Below, one piece after another: positions 15,286 through 24,263 of a stretch of DNA of 51,523 nt. The position numbers and the translations under genes were made by a program. The stretch comes from Streptomyces sp. SID10853 (GTDB lineage: Bacteria; Actinomycetota; Actinomycetes; Streptomycetales; Streptomycetaceae): positions 1 to 51,523 of the forward strand of contig NZ_JAAGLN010000019.1 in the NCBI RefSeq assembly GCF_010548145.1, given 5' to 3'. The notes beneath the pieces are model-generated. The model had not been told where the DNA came from. It saw nothing but the letters and a program-made list of their open reading frames with translations, and did not search any database. Every line of letters begins with the position of its first letter. Position 1 is the first letter of the stretch.

Positions 15286-17739
15286 GTGGCAGCCACCCCC
15301 ATCAACGAAGCGGACCGGGTCCGCGAGGCCGCGGTCGAGGCCGCTCTCGGCGCTCTCGATCTCGACACCAAGGCCCGGCTGCTCTCCGGGCAGGACTTCT
15401 GGTCCCTCCCGGCGCTCCCGGAGATCGGGCTGCGGTCCCTCGTCATGTCGGACGGCCCGATCGGCGTCCGCGGCGTGCGCTGGACCGCCGACGACCCCTC
15501 CATCGCCCTGCCGTCACCGACCGCGCTCGCCGCCACCTGGGACCCGGAGCTGGCCCACCGGGCCGGTGTCCTCCTCGCCCAGGAGGCCCGGCGCAAGGGC
15601 GTGCACGTCCTGCTCGCGCCGACCGTCAATCTGCACCGCTCACCGCTGGGCGGGCGCCACTTCGAGTGCTACTCCGAGGACCCGTACCTCACCGGCGAGA
15701 TCGGCACCGGCTACGTGCGCGGGGTGCAGAGCGGCGGCGTCGGCACCACGGTCAAGCACTTCGTCGGCAACGACGCGGAGACCGACCGCTTCACCGTCAA
15801 CAACCTCATCGCCCCGCGCCCGCTGCGCGAGCTGTATCTGGCACCCTTCGAGGCCATCGTCGAGAACGCCCACCCCTGGGGCATCATGACCGCGTACAAC
15901 ACGGTCAACGGCACGACGATGACCGAGCACCGCTACCTCGTCAACGAAGTCCTGCGCGGCGAGTGGCACTTCGACGGCTTCAACGTCTCCGACTGGACGG
16001 CCGCGCGCTCCACCGCCGGTGACATCCTCGGCGGGCTCGACGTCGCGATGCCGGGCCCGGTCACCCCGTACGGTGAGCCGCTGGCGGCCGCCGTCAGGGC
16101 GGGCGAGGTCCCCGAGAGCGCGGTCGACGACGCGGTACGGAACGTCCTGCGGCTCGCCGCCAGGACCGGCGTCCTCGACGGTGCCCCGCCGGTCGTCACC
16201 GATCTCCCGGCGGAGACCGACGGGCGTGAGCTGGCCCGCGAGATCGCCCGCCGCGCGTTCGTGCTCGTACGCAACGAGGGCGGCGCGCTGCCCCTCGACG
16301 CCTCACGGACCCGCAAGGTCGCGCTCATCGGCGCCGCCGCCCGCGACGCCCGCATCCTCGGCGGCGGCTCGGCCACCGTCTTCCCGACCCGGGTGGTCGC
16401 GCCCCTCGACGGGCTGGCGGCCGCGCTCCCCGAGGGCGCCGTCAGCTACGCGCTCGGTGCCGACCCGAGCGGCCAACTCGCCGCAGCGGGCAAGGGGTTC
16501 GCCCTGCACGCCATCTGCCGTGACAAGGCGGGCCGGATCATCGGCACCGCCTCGGTGCCCGGCGGGCGCATCCAGTGGGTGGGCAGCGATCTGCCCGACG
16601 GAGTGACCCACGAGGCGCTGCACACCATCGAGGTCAAGGGCACGTTCACGCCCAGGGAGAGCGGCGAGCACACCTTCGGCACCCGCGGCCTCGGCGGCTT
16701 CCGGCTCACCGTCGGCGAGCAGGTCCTCTTCGCGGCGGACGAGCTGCCCGGCGACGAGGCCGACCCGTTCGCCGCGGTCTTCGGCGGCCCCGTCGAGCGC
16801 GGCACCGCCACCCTCACCGCCGGTGAGCCGGTCGCGATCGGCTTCGAGTACACCGTCTTCAAGAGCGCCGGAGCCCGGCTCCAGGCCATCGGCTTCTCGC
16901 TGATGCACCGCGACCCGCAGCGCGACCCCGATGAGCTCATCGCCGAAGCCGTGGCCGCCGCCCGCGCGGCCGACACCGCCGTGGTGGTCGTGGCCACCAC
17001 CGAGGAGGTCGAGTCCGAGGGCTTCGACCGCAAGGACCTCAGGCTGCCCGGCCGCCAGGACGACCTGGTGCGCGCCGTGGCCGCCGCCAACCCGAACACG
17101 GTCGTGGTCGTCAACGCCGGCTCCCCGGTGGAGCTGCCCTGGCGCGACGACGTGGCGGCGGTGCTGCTCAGCTGGTTCCCGGGCCAGGAGGGCGGCGCGG
17201 CACTCGCCGACGTACTCCTCGGCGCGGCGGAGCCGGGCGGGCGGCTCCCCACCACCTGGCCGGCGGTCCTGGACGACGCCCCGGTCCGCAGGGTCGAGCC
17301 GGAGGGCGGCGAACTCCCTTACGAAGAAGGCGTGTTCATCGGCTACCGGGCCTGGGACCGCGCCGGTGCGACGCCCGCCTACCCCTTCGGCCACGGCCTG
17401 GGCTACACCGAGTGGAGCTACGAGTCGGTGGCGGCGACAGCGGAGACCGCCACCGTCCGCATCCGCAACACCGGCGCCCGCGCCGGGCGCGAAACGGTCC
17501 AGGTCTACGCGGCCCCGGCCGACCCAGGAACGGACCGGGCCGTCCGCGCGCTGGCCGGATTCGCCACCGTGGAAGCGGAACCGGGGGAGACGGCCGAGGT
17601 GGCCGTCGCGCTCTCCTCCCGGGCCTTCGAGACCTGGGACGAGGAGACGGGCGGCTGGACGAAGCGCCCCGGCGGCTACGAGATCCGGGCCGGCCGCTCC
17701 CTGACCGACACCAGGCTGGCGGTCACGATCACGCTCTGA
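15286..17739 (+). CDS. Glycoside hydrolase family 3 beta-glucosidase with PA14 insert
   Basis: GTG 15286 follows GGAGGT at 15274-15279. The 817-residue protein lacks a signal peptide and is probably cytoplasmic. Domains: GH3 N-terminal TIM barrel (GVHVLLAPTVNLHRSPLGGR; VKHFVGNDAETDR), with the nucleophile Asp236 in FNVSDWTA; GH3 C-terminal domain starting near residue 320 (RRAFVLVRNEGGALPL) and split by a PA14 domain (GTFTPRESGEHTFGTRGL) around residues 450-560; and a fibronectin type III-like end (ETVQVYAAPADPGT). It splits terminal beta-glucosides such as cello-oligosaccharides. Control by the divergent TetR is inferred. Confidence 0.93.
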   Translation: MAATPINEADRVREAAVEAALGALDLDTKARLLSGQDFWSLPALPEIGLRSLVMSDGPIGVRGVRWTADDPSIALPSPTALAATWDPELAHRAGVLLAQEARRKGVHVLLAPTVNLHRSPLGGRHFECYSEDPYLTGEIGTGYVRGVQSGGVGTTVKHFVGNDAETDRFTVNNLIAPRPLRELYLAPFEAIVENAHPWGIMTAYNTVNGTTMTEHRYLVNEVLRGEWHFDGFNVSDWTAARSTAGDILGGLDVAMPGPVTPYGEPLAAAVRAGEVPESAVDDAVRNVLRLAARTGVLDGAPPVVTDLPAETDGRELAREIARRAFVLVRNEGGALPLDASRTRKVALIGAAARDARILGGGSATVFPTRVVAPLDGLAAALPEGAVSYALGADPSGQLAAAGKGFALHAICRDKAGRIIGTASVPGGRIQWVGSDLPDGVTHEALHTIEVKGTFTPRESGEHTFGTRGLGGFRLTVGEQVLFAADELPGDEADPFAAVFGGPVERGTATLTAGEPVAIGFEYTVFKSAGARLQAIGFSLMHRDPQRDPDELIAEAVAAARAADTAVVVVATTEEVESEGFDRKDLRLPGRQDDLVRAVAAANPNTVVVVNAGSPVELPWRDDVAAVLLSWFPGQEGGAALADVLLGAAEPGGRLPTTWPAVLDDAPVRRVEPEGGELPYEEGVFIGYRAWDRAGATPAYPFGHGLGYTEWSYESVAATAETATVRIRNTGARAGRETVQVYAAPADPGTDRAVRALAGFATVEAEPGETAEVAVALSSRAFETWDEETGGWTKRPGGYEIRAGRSLTDTRLAVTITL

Positions 17740-17743
17740 CGCT

Positions 17744-17775
17744 CCACGGGCCCACGGGTCCACGGGTCCACGGGT
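17744..17775. repeat. Four-unit 8-bp tandem repeat between convergent genes
   Basis: CCACGGGC is followed by three copies of CCACGGGT, just after the beta-glucosidase stop codon. The rest of the interval up to 17848 has further CCACGGGTCC and GGGAACCCGCG fragments. No clean hairpin terminator was found here. Confidence 0.8.
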
Positions 17776-17848
17776 CCCCGCGGCCGACGGTCACGGGAAC
17801 CCGCGTCCGACGGCCCACGGGTCCCCCGCGTACCTACCGCGCGTACGC

Positions 17849-18832
17849 CTACCGCGCGGAGAACCCGTACACCGTCTCGGAAACGAACGCGCCGCCCGGC
17901 CGGAGCACCGCAGCGGGGAACTCCGGCCGGTTCGGCGTATCGGGGAAGCGCTGGGTCTCCAGCGCGATCCCGGCGCCGGGCCCGAACGGTCCGTCGTCGA
18001 TGTGGTCACCGGTGTAGAGCTGCAGCCCCGGCTCGCTGGTGGAGACCGTCAGCACCCGGCCGGAGACCGGATCGGACAGCTCGGCGGCCGCACCGCCGCC
18101 CCCGTCGAGTACGTAGTTGTGGTCGTAGCCCAGCCCCACCTTCCGGGCCTGCCGGAAGTCGAAACGGGTGCCGTCGACCGGCGCCAGATCGCCGGTCGGG
18201 ATCAGCTCGGCGTCCACGGGCGTCACCCGCGAGGCCGCGATCCGCAGCTCGTGCCCGGCCGCGCTGCCTGAGCCCGCACCGGCCAGGTTCCAGTACGAGT
18301 GATTGGTCAGGCTCACCACGGTCGGCGCGTCCGTCGTCGCCTCGTACGCGATCCGCAGCGCACCGCTCTCCGCCAGGCTGTACGTCACGGACACGGCCAG
18401 CCGCCCGGGGAAGCCCTCCTCGCCGTCCGGGCTGACCCGGGAGAGCCGCACCCCGTGGTCCCCGGCGGCCGCCGCCTCCCACACCCGCTTGTCGAAGCCG
18501 CGGTCACCGCCGTGCAGGCTGTGCGGCGGATTGTTGCGGGGCAGCCGGTACGTACGCCCGTCGAGCTCGAACTCACCGCCCGCGATGCGGTTCGCGTACC
18601 GCCCGATCAGCGCCCCGAAGTACGGCCCGGGGGAGGCCAGATACCCGGCCAGGTCGGGGAAGCCCAGCGCCACCCCGGCCACCGCTCCCGCCCGGTCGGG
18701 CACCTCGACGGACTGCACGATCCCGCCGTACGTGAGCACCCGCACCCGGGTACCGCCGCGCTCCAGGGTCCAGCGGTGGACTGAGGTGCCGTCGTCGAGA
18801 CGGCCGAAGATCTCCGGCTGCGCGCTGCTCAT
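17849..18832 (-). CDS. galM: Aldose 1-epimerase (mutarotase)
   Basis: A 327-residue cytoplasmic GalM-family protein. The substrate and catalytic motifs are present: RNNPPHSLHGG with His107, TNHSYWNL with His178, and the catalytic Glu292 in LETQRFPDTPN. It interconverts alpha and beta anomers of glucose or galactose, a fitting neighbour to the beta-glucosidase encoded convergently. It starts nine bases after the SGNH lipoprotein gene and is probably co-transcribed with it. Confidence 0.93.
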   Translation of the reverse strand: MSSAQPEIFGRLDDGTSVHRWTLERGGTRVRVLTYGGIVQSVEVPDRAGAVAGVALGFPDLAGYLASPGPYFGALIGRYANRIAGGEFELDGRTYRLPRNNPPHSLHGGDRGFDKRVWEAAAAGDHGVRLSRVSPDGEEGFPGRLAVSVTYSLAESGALRIAYEATTDAPTVVSLTNHSYWNLAGAGSGSAAGHELRIAASRVTPVDAELIPTGDLAPVDGTRFDFRQARKVGLGYDHNYVLDGGGGAAAELSDPVSGRVLTVSTSEPGLQLYTGDHIDDGPFGPGAGIALETQRFPDTPNRPEFPAAVLRPGGAFVSETVYGFSAR

Positions 18833-18841
18833 CCCCGGACC

Positions 18842-19747
18842 CTACGCCGGGGGCCGCGCGGCCGTGACGTTGCGGTACGCGATCTCCGCCAGCCGCTCCT
18901 GGCCGTCCTTCCCGGGGTGGAACCAGTCCCAGGGGCTCAGCTGCGCCCCGGTGAACCGGAAGCCGAAGACCTCCCCGCCGTCGTAACGGCAGTGCTCGTC
19001 CGACGCGCACACGTCCTTGAGGACCGCGTTGTAGGCGACGACCCGCTCCCGTACGGCGTCGCGCCGCTTCACCGCTGCCGGGTTCATCGCATCGGCGTCC
19101 CGCAGCATCGACGAGCAGATCCCCAGCTTCCAGATCTGCTTGCCCAGCGGGTTACCGCGCCCCTGCGACCACAGCCGCTTCAGGTCCGGCACGCTCGACA
19201 CATAGACCTCGCTCTTGGGCAGCGCGGTGGCCAAACGTTTCAGCGCCGTCTCAAACGATGTTCGGAATTCATCCACCGGTGTCATGTGCGAAACCGAGTC
19301 ACGGCACGCGTCATTGGCACCTGCCATGATCGTCACCAGCTGGGGCCGGTGCGCCGCCGCTGCGCCGATCTGGGCCGGCACATCGGCCATCCGGGCCCCG
19401 GTCCTGGCGTCGTTCCAGCTCTTCTTCACGCCGAGCCGCGAGACCAGACTGTGCACCTGGGCGTCAGAACCGGTCGCCCAGGACACCTTCGGACAGTCCG
19501 CGAGCACCGAACAGGCGTCGAAGCCGCGGGTGATGGAATCGCCTACCGCGGCTACCGAACGGGGGGACCTGTCCCAGGTCGGGGCGGGTGCGGACGGCCC
19601 GTTGCGGTGCGCCTGCGCACGTTTCCCGCCACTGTCGGAAGAGTCACAGCCGGCCAGCGCGCCGAGCGGGAGGACGACCACCGCCGTCAGCGCCGCGACC
19701 GCCGTGCGTGTGCGGTGGCTCCGGGCGGATTCCGGCTTCCTCTGCAC
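18842..19747 (-). CDS. SGNH/GDSL hydrolase lipoprotein
   Basis: GTG 19747 is chosen: GGAGG lies nine bases upstream and the product then begins with a regular lipoprotein signal (basic N-region, AVAALTAVVVLPLGALAGC, lipid-bearing Cys at residue 34). The frame upstream to 19882 is probably untranslated. The 301-residue protein has SGNH blocks I (AAVGDSITRG, Ser71), III (MAGANDAC) and V (PWDWFHPGKDG, with the Asp-x-x-His pair). Relatives are esterases or lipases on the outer membrane face. Natural substrate is unknown. Confidence 0.88.
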   Translation of the reverse strand: MQRKPESARSHRTRTAVAALTAVVVLPLGALAGCDSSDSGGKRAQAHRNGPSAPAPTWDRSPRSVAAVGDSITRGFDACSVLADCPKVSWATGSDAQVHSLVSRLGVKKSWNDARTGARMADVPAQIGAAAAHRPQLVTIMAGANDACRDSVSHMTPVDEFRTSFETALKRLATALPKSEVYVSSVPDLKRLWSQGRGNPLGKQIWKLGICSSMLRDADAMNPAAVKRRDAVRERVVAYNAVLKDVCASDEHCRYDGGEVFGFRFTGAQLSPWDWFHPGKDGQERLAEIAYRNVTAARPPA

Positions 19748-20035
19748 CCTCTGCACCCTCCAAGTGGCCGACCCGCGCGTCCTGCCGAGTGAAAGCTCTG
19801 TGTTCAACAGGGCTGAGACCGACAGTACGTCACACGAGTGAGGCCGTCGCGCGGTAGTTTTTCCCCGTCGAACCAGTGGCAACTTCGCCTTCCACGGTTC
19901 CGGTAAATTACATCACGTCACATACTGTCCCATTTCAGGAGATTAACTCCCGATGCTGTTTACTGTTGTACCCCGGGGCAGAACGGGCGAGAGGCCGCTG
20001 GGGAAGGCGAACCTCGAACCGCACTGGAGGTCCCG

Positions 20036-20530
20036 GTGACGACACGTGGAGTTCTGTATCTGCACTCCGCACCGCGCGCGCTGTGCCCGCACGTTGAGTG
20101 GGCCGTGGCGGGTGTTCTCGGTGCGCGGGTGAATCTCGACTGGATCAGGCAGCCCGCCTCTCCCGGCACCTGGAGATCCGAGTTCTCCTGGAAGGGCGGC
20201 ACGGGCACCGCGTCCCAGCTCGCCTCCGCGCTGCGTGGCTGGAACCTGCTGCGTTTCGAAGTGACGTCGGAGCCGTGCCCGTCGGCCGAGGGCGAGCGCT
20301 ACAGCGCCACGCCGGAGCTGGGCATCTTCCACGCCGTCACCGGAATCCACGGCGACATCCTGATCCCCGAGGACCGGCTGCGGGCCGCGCTGGCCCGCTC
20401 GCTGGGCGGCGAGAGTGATCTGGAGGCCGAGATCGCACGGCTGCTCGGCAAGCCCTGGGACGACGAGCTGGAGCCGTTCAGGTACGCGGGCGAGGGAGCC
20501 CCGGTGCGCTGGCTGCACCAGGTCGTGTAA
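20036..20530 (+). CDS. DUF3145 family protein
   Basis: GTG 20036 follows GGAGG. The 164-residue protein begins TTRGVLYLHSAPRALCPHVE and matches the actinobacterial DUF3145 family along its length (WSEF-like WRSEFSWKGG, LRFEVTSEPCPSAEGERYS, HGDILIPEDRLR). Its role is unknown; the family is found beside the fatty-acid synthesis operon in streptomycetes, as it is here. It is 20 bases from the next gene, so the two may share a transcript. Confidence 0.88.
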   Translation: MTTRGVLYLHSAPRALCPHVEWAVAGVLGARVNLDWIRQPASPGTWRSEFSWKGGTGTASQLASALRGWNLLRFEVTSEPCPSAEGERYSATPELGIFHAVTGIHGDILIPEDRLRAALARSLGGESDLEAEIARLLGKPWDDELEPFRYAGEGAPVRWLHQVV

Positions 20531-20549
20531 TCCGCTTTACGGTGGGTCC

Positions 20550-21425
20550 ATGGCTGACAACACCTCAGTAGCTGTCCTCGGTACGGGCATCATGGGCGCC
20601 GCGATGGCCCGTAACCTCTGCCGCGCCGGGCTCGACGTCCGGGTCTGGAACCGGACCCGCGCCAAGGCGGAGCCCCTCGCCGACGCGGGCGCCCGCGTCG
20701 CCGGCACCCCTGGTGAGGCCGTCGAGGGTGCGGACGTGATCATCACCATGCTGTACGACGGCGCGGCGGCCCTCGAAGCGATGAGCGCCGCCGGGTCCTC
20801 GCTGAGCGCCGGGACCGTCTGGCTCCAGTCCACGACAGCGGGCACCGAGGCGCTCCTCCCGCTCGCCGCGCTGGCCAGGCAGCACGGGCTGGTCTTCGTG
20901 GACGCTCCGGTCCTCGGCACCAAGGCCCCGGCGGAGAGCGGTCAGCTCACGGTTCTCGCGGCGGGGCCCAGCTCCGTACGCGGCGATGTCGCCCCCGTGC
21001 TCGACGCGGTCGGCGCCCGTACGGTCTGGGTCGGCGCCGACGGCGCGACGGGAGCGGCCACCCGGCTGAAACTCGTCTGCAACAGCTGGGTGCTGGCCCT
21101 CACCCACGGCACGGCCGAGGCGCTCGCGCTGGCGGCCGGTCTCGGCGTCGACCCGGCCGGCTTCCTGGACGCGGTCGGCGGCGGCTCGCTGGACTGCGGC
21201 TATCTGCACCTGAAGGCACAGGCCATCCTCACCGAGGACTACACGCCGAGCTTCTCGGTCGCCACGGCGGCCAAGGACGCGCGGCTGATCGTCGAGGCGG
21301 GGCGCGAGGCGGGTGTACGGCTGGACGTGGCAGCCGCGGGCGGCGAGCGGTTCCGCCGGGCGGAGGCGCTGGGCCACGGCGGCGACGACATGGCCGCGTC
21401 CTACTTCGCGAGCTTCGAGCACTGA
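20550..21425 (+). CDS. NAD(P)-dependent beta-hydroxyacid dehydrogenase (hydroxyisobutyrate type)
   Basis: ATG 20550 was chosen at the point where the family begins. The 291-residue protein has a Rossmann fold with VLGTGIMGAAMARNL, the substrate-contact region ESGQLTVLAAG, and the catalytic Lys in ATRLKLVCNSW. It belongs to the 3-hydroxyisobutyrate/6-phosphogluconate-like dehydrogenases, including the imine-reductase relatives. The exact substrate cannot be told. Confidence 0.88.
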   Translation: MADNTSVAVLGTGIMGAAMARNLCRAGLDVRVWNRTRAKAEPLADAGARVAGTPGEAVEGADVIITMLYDGAAALEAMSAAGSSLSAGTVWLQSTTAGTEALLPLAALARQHGLVFVDAPVLGTKAPAESGQLTVLAAGPSSVRGDVAPVLDAVGARTVWVGADGATGAATRLKLVCNSWVLALTHGTAEALALAAGLGVDPAGFLDAVGGGSLDCGYLHLKAQAILTEDYTPSFSVATAAKDARLIVEAGREAGVRLDVAAAGGERFRRAEALGHGGDDMAASYFASFEH

Positions 21426-21446
21426 CGCCGGGAGCCCGGACATGAA

Positions 21447-21491
21447 CGCGCGGGCCCGCCCCTCCCGGAGAGGGAGGAGCGGGCCCGCGCG
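21447..21491. terminator. Bidirectional hairpin terminator between convergent genes
   Basis: A 20-base stem (CGCGCGGGCCCGCCCCTCCC at 21447-21466 against 21472-21491, one mismatch) with a five-base loop lies between the dehydrogenase gene and the end of the fab operon. It should serve both. It is followed by a low-complexity GTGTCG/CGTGC-rich stretch up to 21545. Confidence 0.85.
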
Positions 21492-21556
21492 TGTCGTGCT
21501 GTGCCGTGTCGCGTCGCGCTGTGTCGTGCCGCGCTGTGCGACCGGCGCGTGTGCGG

Positions 21557-22819
21557 TCAGACCGTACGGAACGCCAGCATCACGTTGTGACCGCCGAATC
21601 CGAACGAGTTGTTGACCGCGGAGACCGGCCCCTGCGGCAGCGTGCGCGGCTTGTCCCGCACGATGTCCGCGTCGACCTCCTCGTCGAGATCGACGATGTT
21701 GATGGTCGGGGGAGCCGTGCGGTGGTGCAGCGCCAGCACCGTGGCGACGGTCTCGATACCGCCGGCGCCGCCGAGCAGATGCCCGGTCATCGACTTCGTC
21801 GCGGAGATGGCGACATGGTCGAGGTCGTCGCCCAGCACCTGGCGGAGCGCCTTGATCTCGGCGACGTCGCCCTGCGGGGTCGACGTGGCGTGCGCGTTGA
21901 CGTGCGCGACCTCGGAGGGCTTCAGGTCGGTGGTCTCCAGCATGTGCCGCAGCGCCGCGGCGATACCGCGGCCGGTCGGCTCCGGCTGCGCGATGTGGTG
22001 GGCGTCCGACGACAGGCCCTGGCCCACCAGTTCGCAGTAGACCTTGGCGCCGCGCGCGGCGGCGTGCTCGGCGGACTCCAGGACCACGATGCCGGCGCCC
22101 TCGCCGAGTACGAAGCCGTCGCGGCCCTTGTCGTACGGGCGGGAGGCCCCCTCGGGGTCCTCGTTGTTCTTCGACATCGCCATCATGTTGGCGAAGGCCG
22201 CGATGGGCAGCGGGTGGATGGTCGCCTCGGTGCCACCGGCGACGACGACGTCGGCACGGCCGGAGCGGATCATCTCGGCCGCGTAGCCGACCGCTTCGGC
22301 GCCGGACGCGCACGCGCTGACCAGCGCGTGAACGCCTGCCTGCGCGCCGAGTTCGAGCCCGACGTTGGCGGACGGGCCGTTCGGCATGAGCATGGGGACG
22401 GTGTGCGGGGAGACGCGGCGTACGCCCTTCTCCTTGAGCACGTCGTACTGGTCGAGCAGGGTGGTGATGCCACCGATACCGGAGGCGACGACCGCGCCGA
22501 GGCGCTCGGGGCGGACGGCGTCGTCCTCACCCGCCTTCGCGGTGAAGCCCGCGTCGGCCCATGCCTCACGGGCGGCGATCACCGCGAACTGGGCCGAGCG
22601 GTCCAGTTTGCGGGCGAGGGGGCGCGCCAGGACCTCGCTCGGGTCGACAGCCACCGGGGCGGCGATGCGGACCGGCAGCTCGGCGAAGCGCTCGTCGGTG
22701 AGCGGCTTGACGCCGGAACGGCCTGCGAGCAGTCCTTCCCAGGTCGATGCGCTGTCGCCACCCAGCGGTGTGGTTGCGCCGATACCGGTGACGACCACGG
22801 TGCGATTGGTCGAGCTCAC
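21557..22819 (-). CDS. fabF: 3-oxoacyl-ACP synthase II
   Basis: A 420-residue condensing enzyme. Catalytic residues are present: Cys170 (LVSACASGAEA), His310 (VNAHATSTPQGD), Lys342 and His347 (ATKSMTGHLLGG). It elongates acyl-ACP with malonyl-ACP in type II fatty acid synthesis. It is the last gene of the fabD-fabH-acpP-fabF operon and the terminator at 21447-21491 follows. The His-Thr-Asp/Cys pattern is that of an active ketosynthase, not a polyketide chain-length factor. Confidence 0.97.
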   Translation of the reverse strand: MSSTNRTVVVTGIGATTPLGGDSASTWEGLLAGRSGVKPLTDERFAELPVRIAAPVAVDPSEVLARPLARKLDRSAQFAVIAAREAWADAGFTAKAGEDDAVRPERLGAVVASGIGGITTLLDQYDVLKEKGVRRVSPHTVPMLMPNGPSANVGLELGAQAGVHALVSACASGAEAVGYAAEMIRSGRADVVVAGGTEATIHPLPIAAFANMMAMSKNNEDPEGASRPYDKGRDGFVLGEGAGIVVLESAEHAAARGAKVYCELVGQGLSSDAHHIAQPEPTGRGIAAALRHMLETTDLKPSEVAHVNAHATSTPQGDVAEIKALRQVLGDDLDHVAISATKSMTGHLLGGAGGIETVATVLALHHRTAPPTINIVDLDEEVDADIVRDKPRTLPQGPVSAVNNSFGFGGHNVMLAFRTV

Positions 22820-22894
22820 TGGAATTTCTTCTCCACGTGTAGAGGGATCTGAATCACGGCGCCACCGCCGGGTGGCGTCAGCCGCGGGCCTGGG

Positions 22895-23143
22895 TCAGGC
22901 CTGGTGCTTCAAGATGTAGTCGGCAGCGTCGCCGACGGTCTTGAGGTTCTTGACGTCGTCGTCGGGGATCTTGACGTCGAAGCGCTCTTCGGCGGCGACG
23001 ACGACCTCGACCATGGACAGCGAGTCGACGTCCAGGTCGTCGGTGAAGGACTTGTCCAGCTGGACGTCCTCGACCGGGATGCCGGCGATCTCGTTGACGA
23101 TCTCGGCGAGACCCTCGATGATCTGTTCCTGAGTGGCGGCCAT
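22895..23143 (-). CDS. acpP: Acyl carrier protein
   Basis: An 82-residue acidic protein starting MAATQEQIIEG. The 4'-phosphopantetheine attachment Ser41 sits in DLDVDSLSMVEV. The setting between fabH and fabF marks it as the ACP of primary fatty acid synthesis, not a polyketide ACP. The frame upstream of ATG 23143 is intergenic; a purine-rich AAGGAGCG site precedes the start. Confidence 0.97.
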   Translation of the reverse strand: MAATQEQIIEGLAEIVNEIAGIPVEDVQLDKSFTDDLDVDSLSMVEVVVAAEERFDVKIPDDDVKNLKTVGDAADYILKHQA

Positions 23144-23243
23144 GACGGCGCTCCTTCGATGTGTAGCGGTGTGTGTCGGGGACTGCTCGGGGTGTTCGAA
23201 CCTCGGGGTGTCCGAACGGCGAACCGGATTCCTCCGGAATGCC

Positions 23244-24248
23244 CTAGGGGAGGGTAACGACAGTCGCGGCGTAGACGAGACCCGCCCCGAAGCCGATGAC
23301 CAGTGCGGTGTCGCCGCTTTTCGCCTGACCGGTCGCCAGGAGCCGCTCCATCGCAAGCGGAATCGAGGCTGCGGAGGTGTTGCCGGTGGTCTCGACGTCA
23401 CGGGCGACCGTGACGTGGTCCGGCAGCTTGAGGGTCTTCACCATCGAGTCGATGATCCGCATGTTGGCCTGGTGCGGGATGAAGACGTCCAGGTCGGCCG
23501 CGGCGATACCGGCCGCGTCCAGGGCCTGCTGAGCGACCTTCGCCATCTCGAACACGGCCCAGCGGAAGACCGCCTGACCCTCCTGCGTGATCGCGGGGAA
23601 CTTCTCGCGGCCCTTGCCGTCGCGGTAGTCCGACCACGGCACGGTCTGCTTGATCGTCTCGGACTTGTCGCCCTCCGAGCCCCACACCGTGGGTCCTATG
23701 TGCGGCTCCTGGGAAGGACCGACCACGACCGCGCCCGCGCCGTCACCGAAGAGGAAGGCCGTCGCGCGGTCCTCCAGGTCGGTGAGGTCGCTGAGCCGCT
23801 CGACGCCGATGACGAGCACGTACTCGGCGGAACCCTCGACGATCATGCCCTTGGCGAGCGTCAGACCGTACCCGAAGCCTGCGCAGCCCGCGGAGATGTC
23901 GAAGGCGGGCGCCTTGTCGGTGCCGAGCTTGTAGGCGATGTCGGTCGCGATGGCCGGGGTCTGCGCGAAGTGCGAGACCGTCGACACGATCACTCCGCCG
24001 ATCCGGTCGGCGGGGATCCCGGCGTCCGCGATGGCCTTGCCGGCCGCCTCGACGGACATCGCGGCCACGGTCTCCTCGTCGGAGGCCCAGTGGCGGGTCG
24101 CGATGCCGGACCGGGAGCGGATCCACTCGTCGGACGAGTCGATCGTCTCCAGGATGACCTCGTTGGGCACGACCCGGGTCGGGCGGTAGCCGCCGACTCC
24201 CATGATCCGTGCGTACGGGGCGCCCTGGCTGGGCTTGATCTTCGCCAT
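23244..24248 (-). CDS. fabH: 3-oxoacyl-ACP synthase III
   Basis: A 334-residue initiating ketosynthase with the FabH triad Cys122 (DISAGCAGFGYG), His259 (IPHQANMRI) and Asn290 (TTGNTSAAS). It condenses acyl-CoA starters, in streptomycetes mostly branched ones, with malonyl-ACP. It starts 15 bases after fabD, so they are probably translated from one message. Confidence 0.97.
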   Translation of the reverse strand: MAKIKPSQGAPYARIMGVGGYRPTRVVPNEVILETIDSSDEWIRSRSGIATRHWASDEETVAAMSVEAAGKAIADAGIPADRIGGVIVSTVSHFAQTPAIATDIAYKLGTDKAPAFDISAGCAGFGYGLTLAKGMIVEGSAEYVLVIGVERLSDLTDLEDRATAFLFGDGAGAVVVGPSQEPHIGPTVWGSEGDKSETIKQTVPWSDYRDGKGREKFPAITQEGQAVFRWAVFEMAKVAQQALDAAGIAAADLDVFIPHQANMRIIDSMVKTLKLPDHVTVARDVETTGNTSAASIPLAMERLLATGQAKSGDTALVIGFGAGLVYAATVVTLP

Positions 24249-24263
24249 GCTCTCTCGGGCTCC

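Noticed and set aside
21482..21545. GTGTCG/CGTGC-rich stretch as a small RNA or repeat array
   Set aside because: Words are short and irregular, without a stable fold or fixed unit; it is only low-complexity sequence after the terminator.
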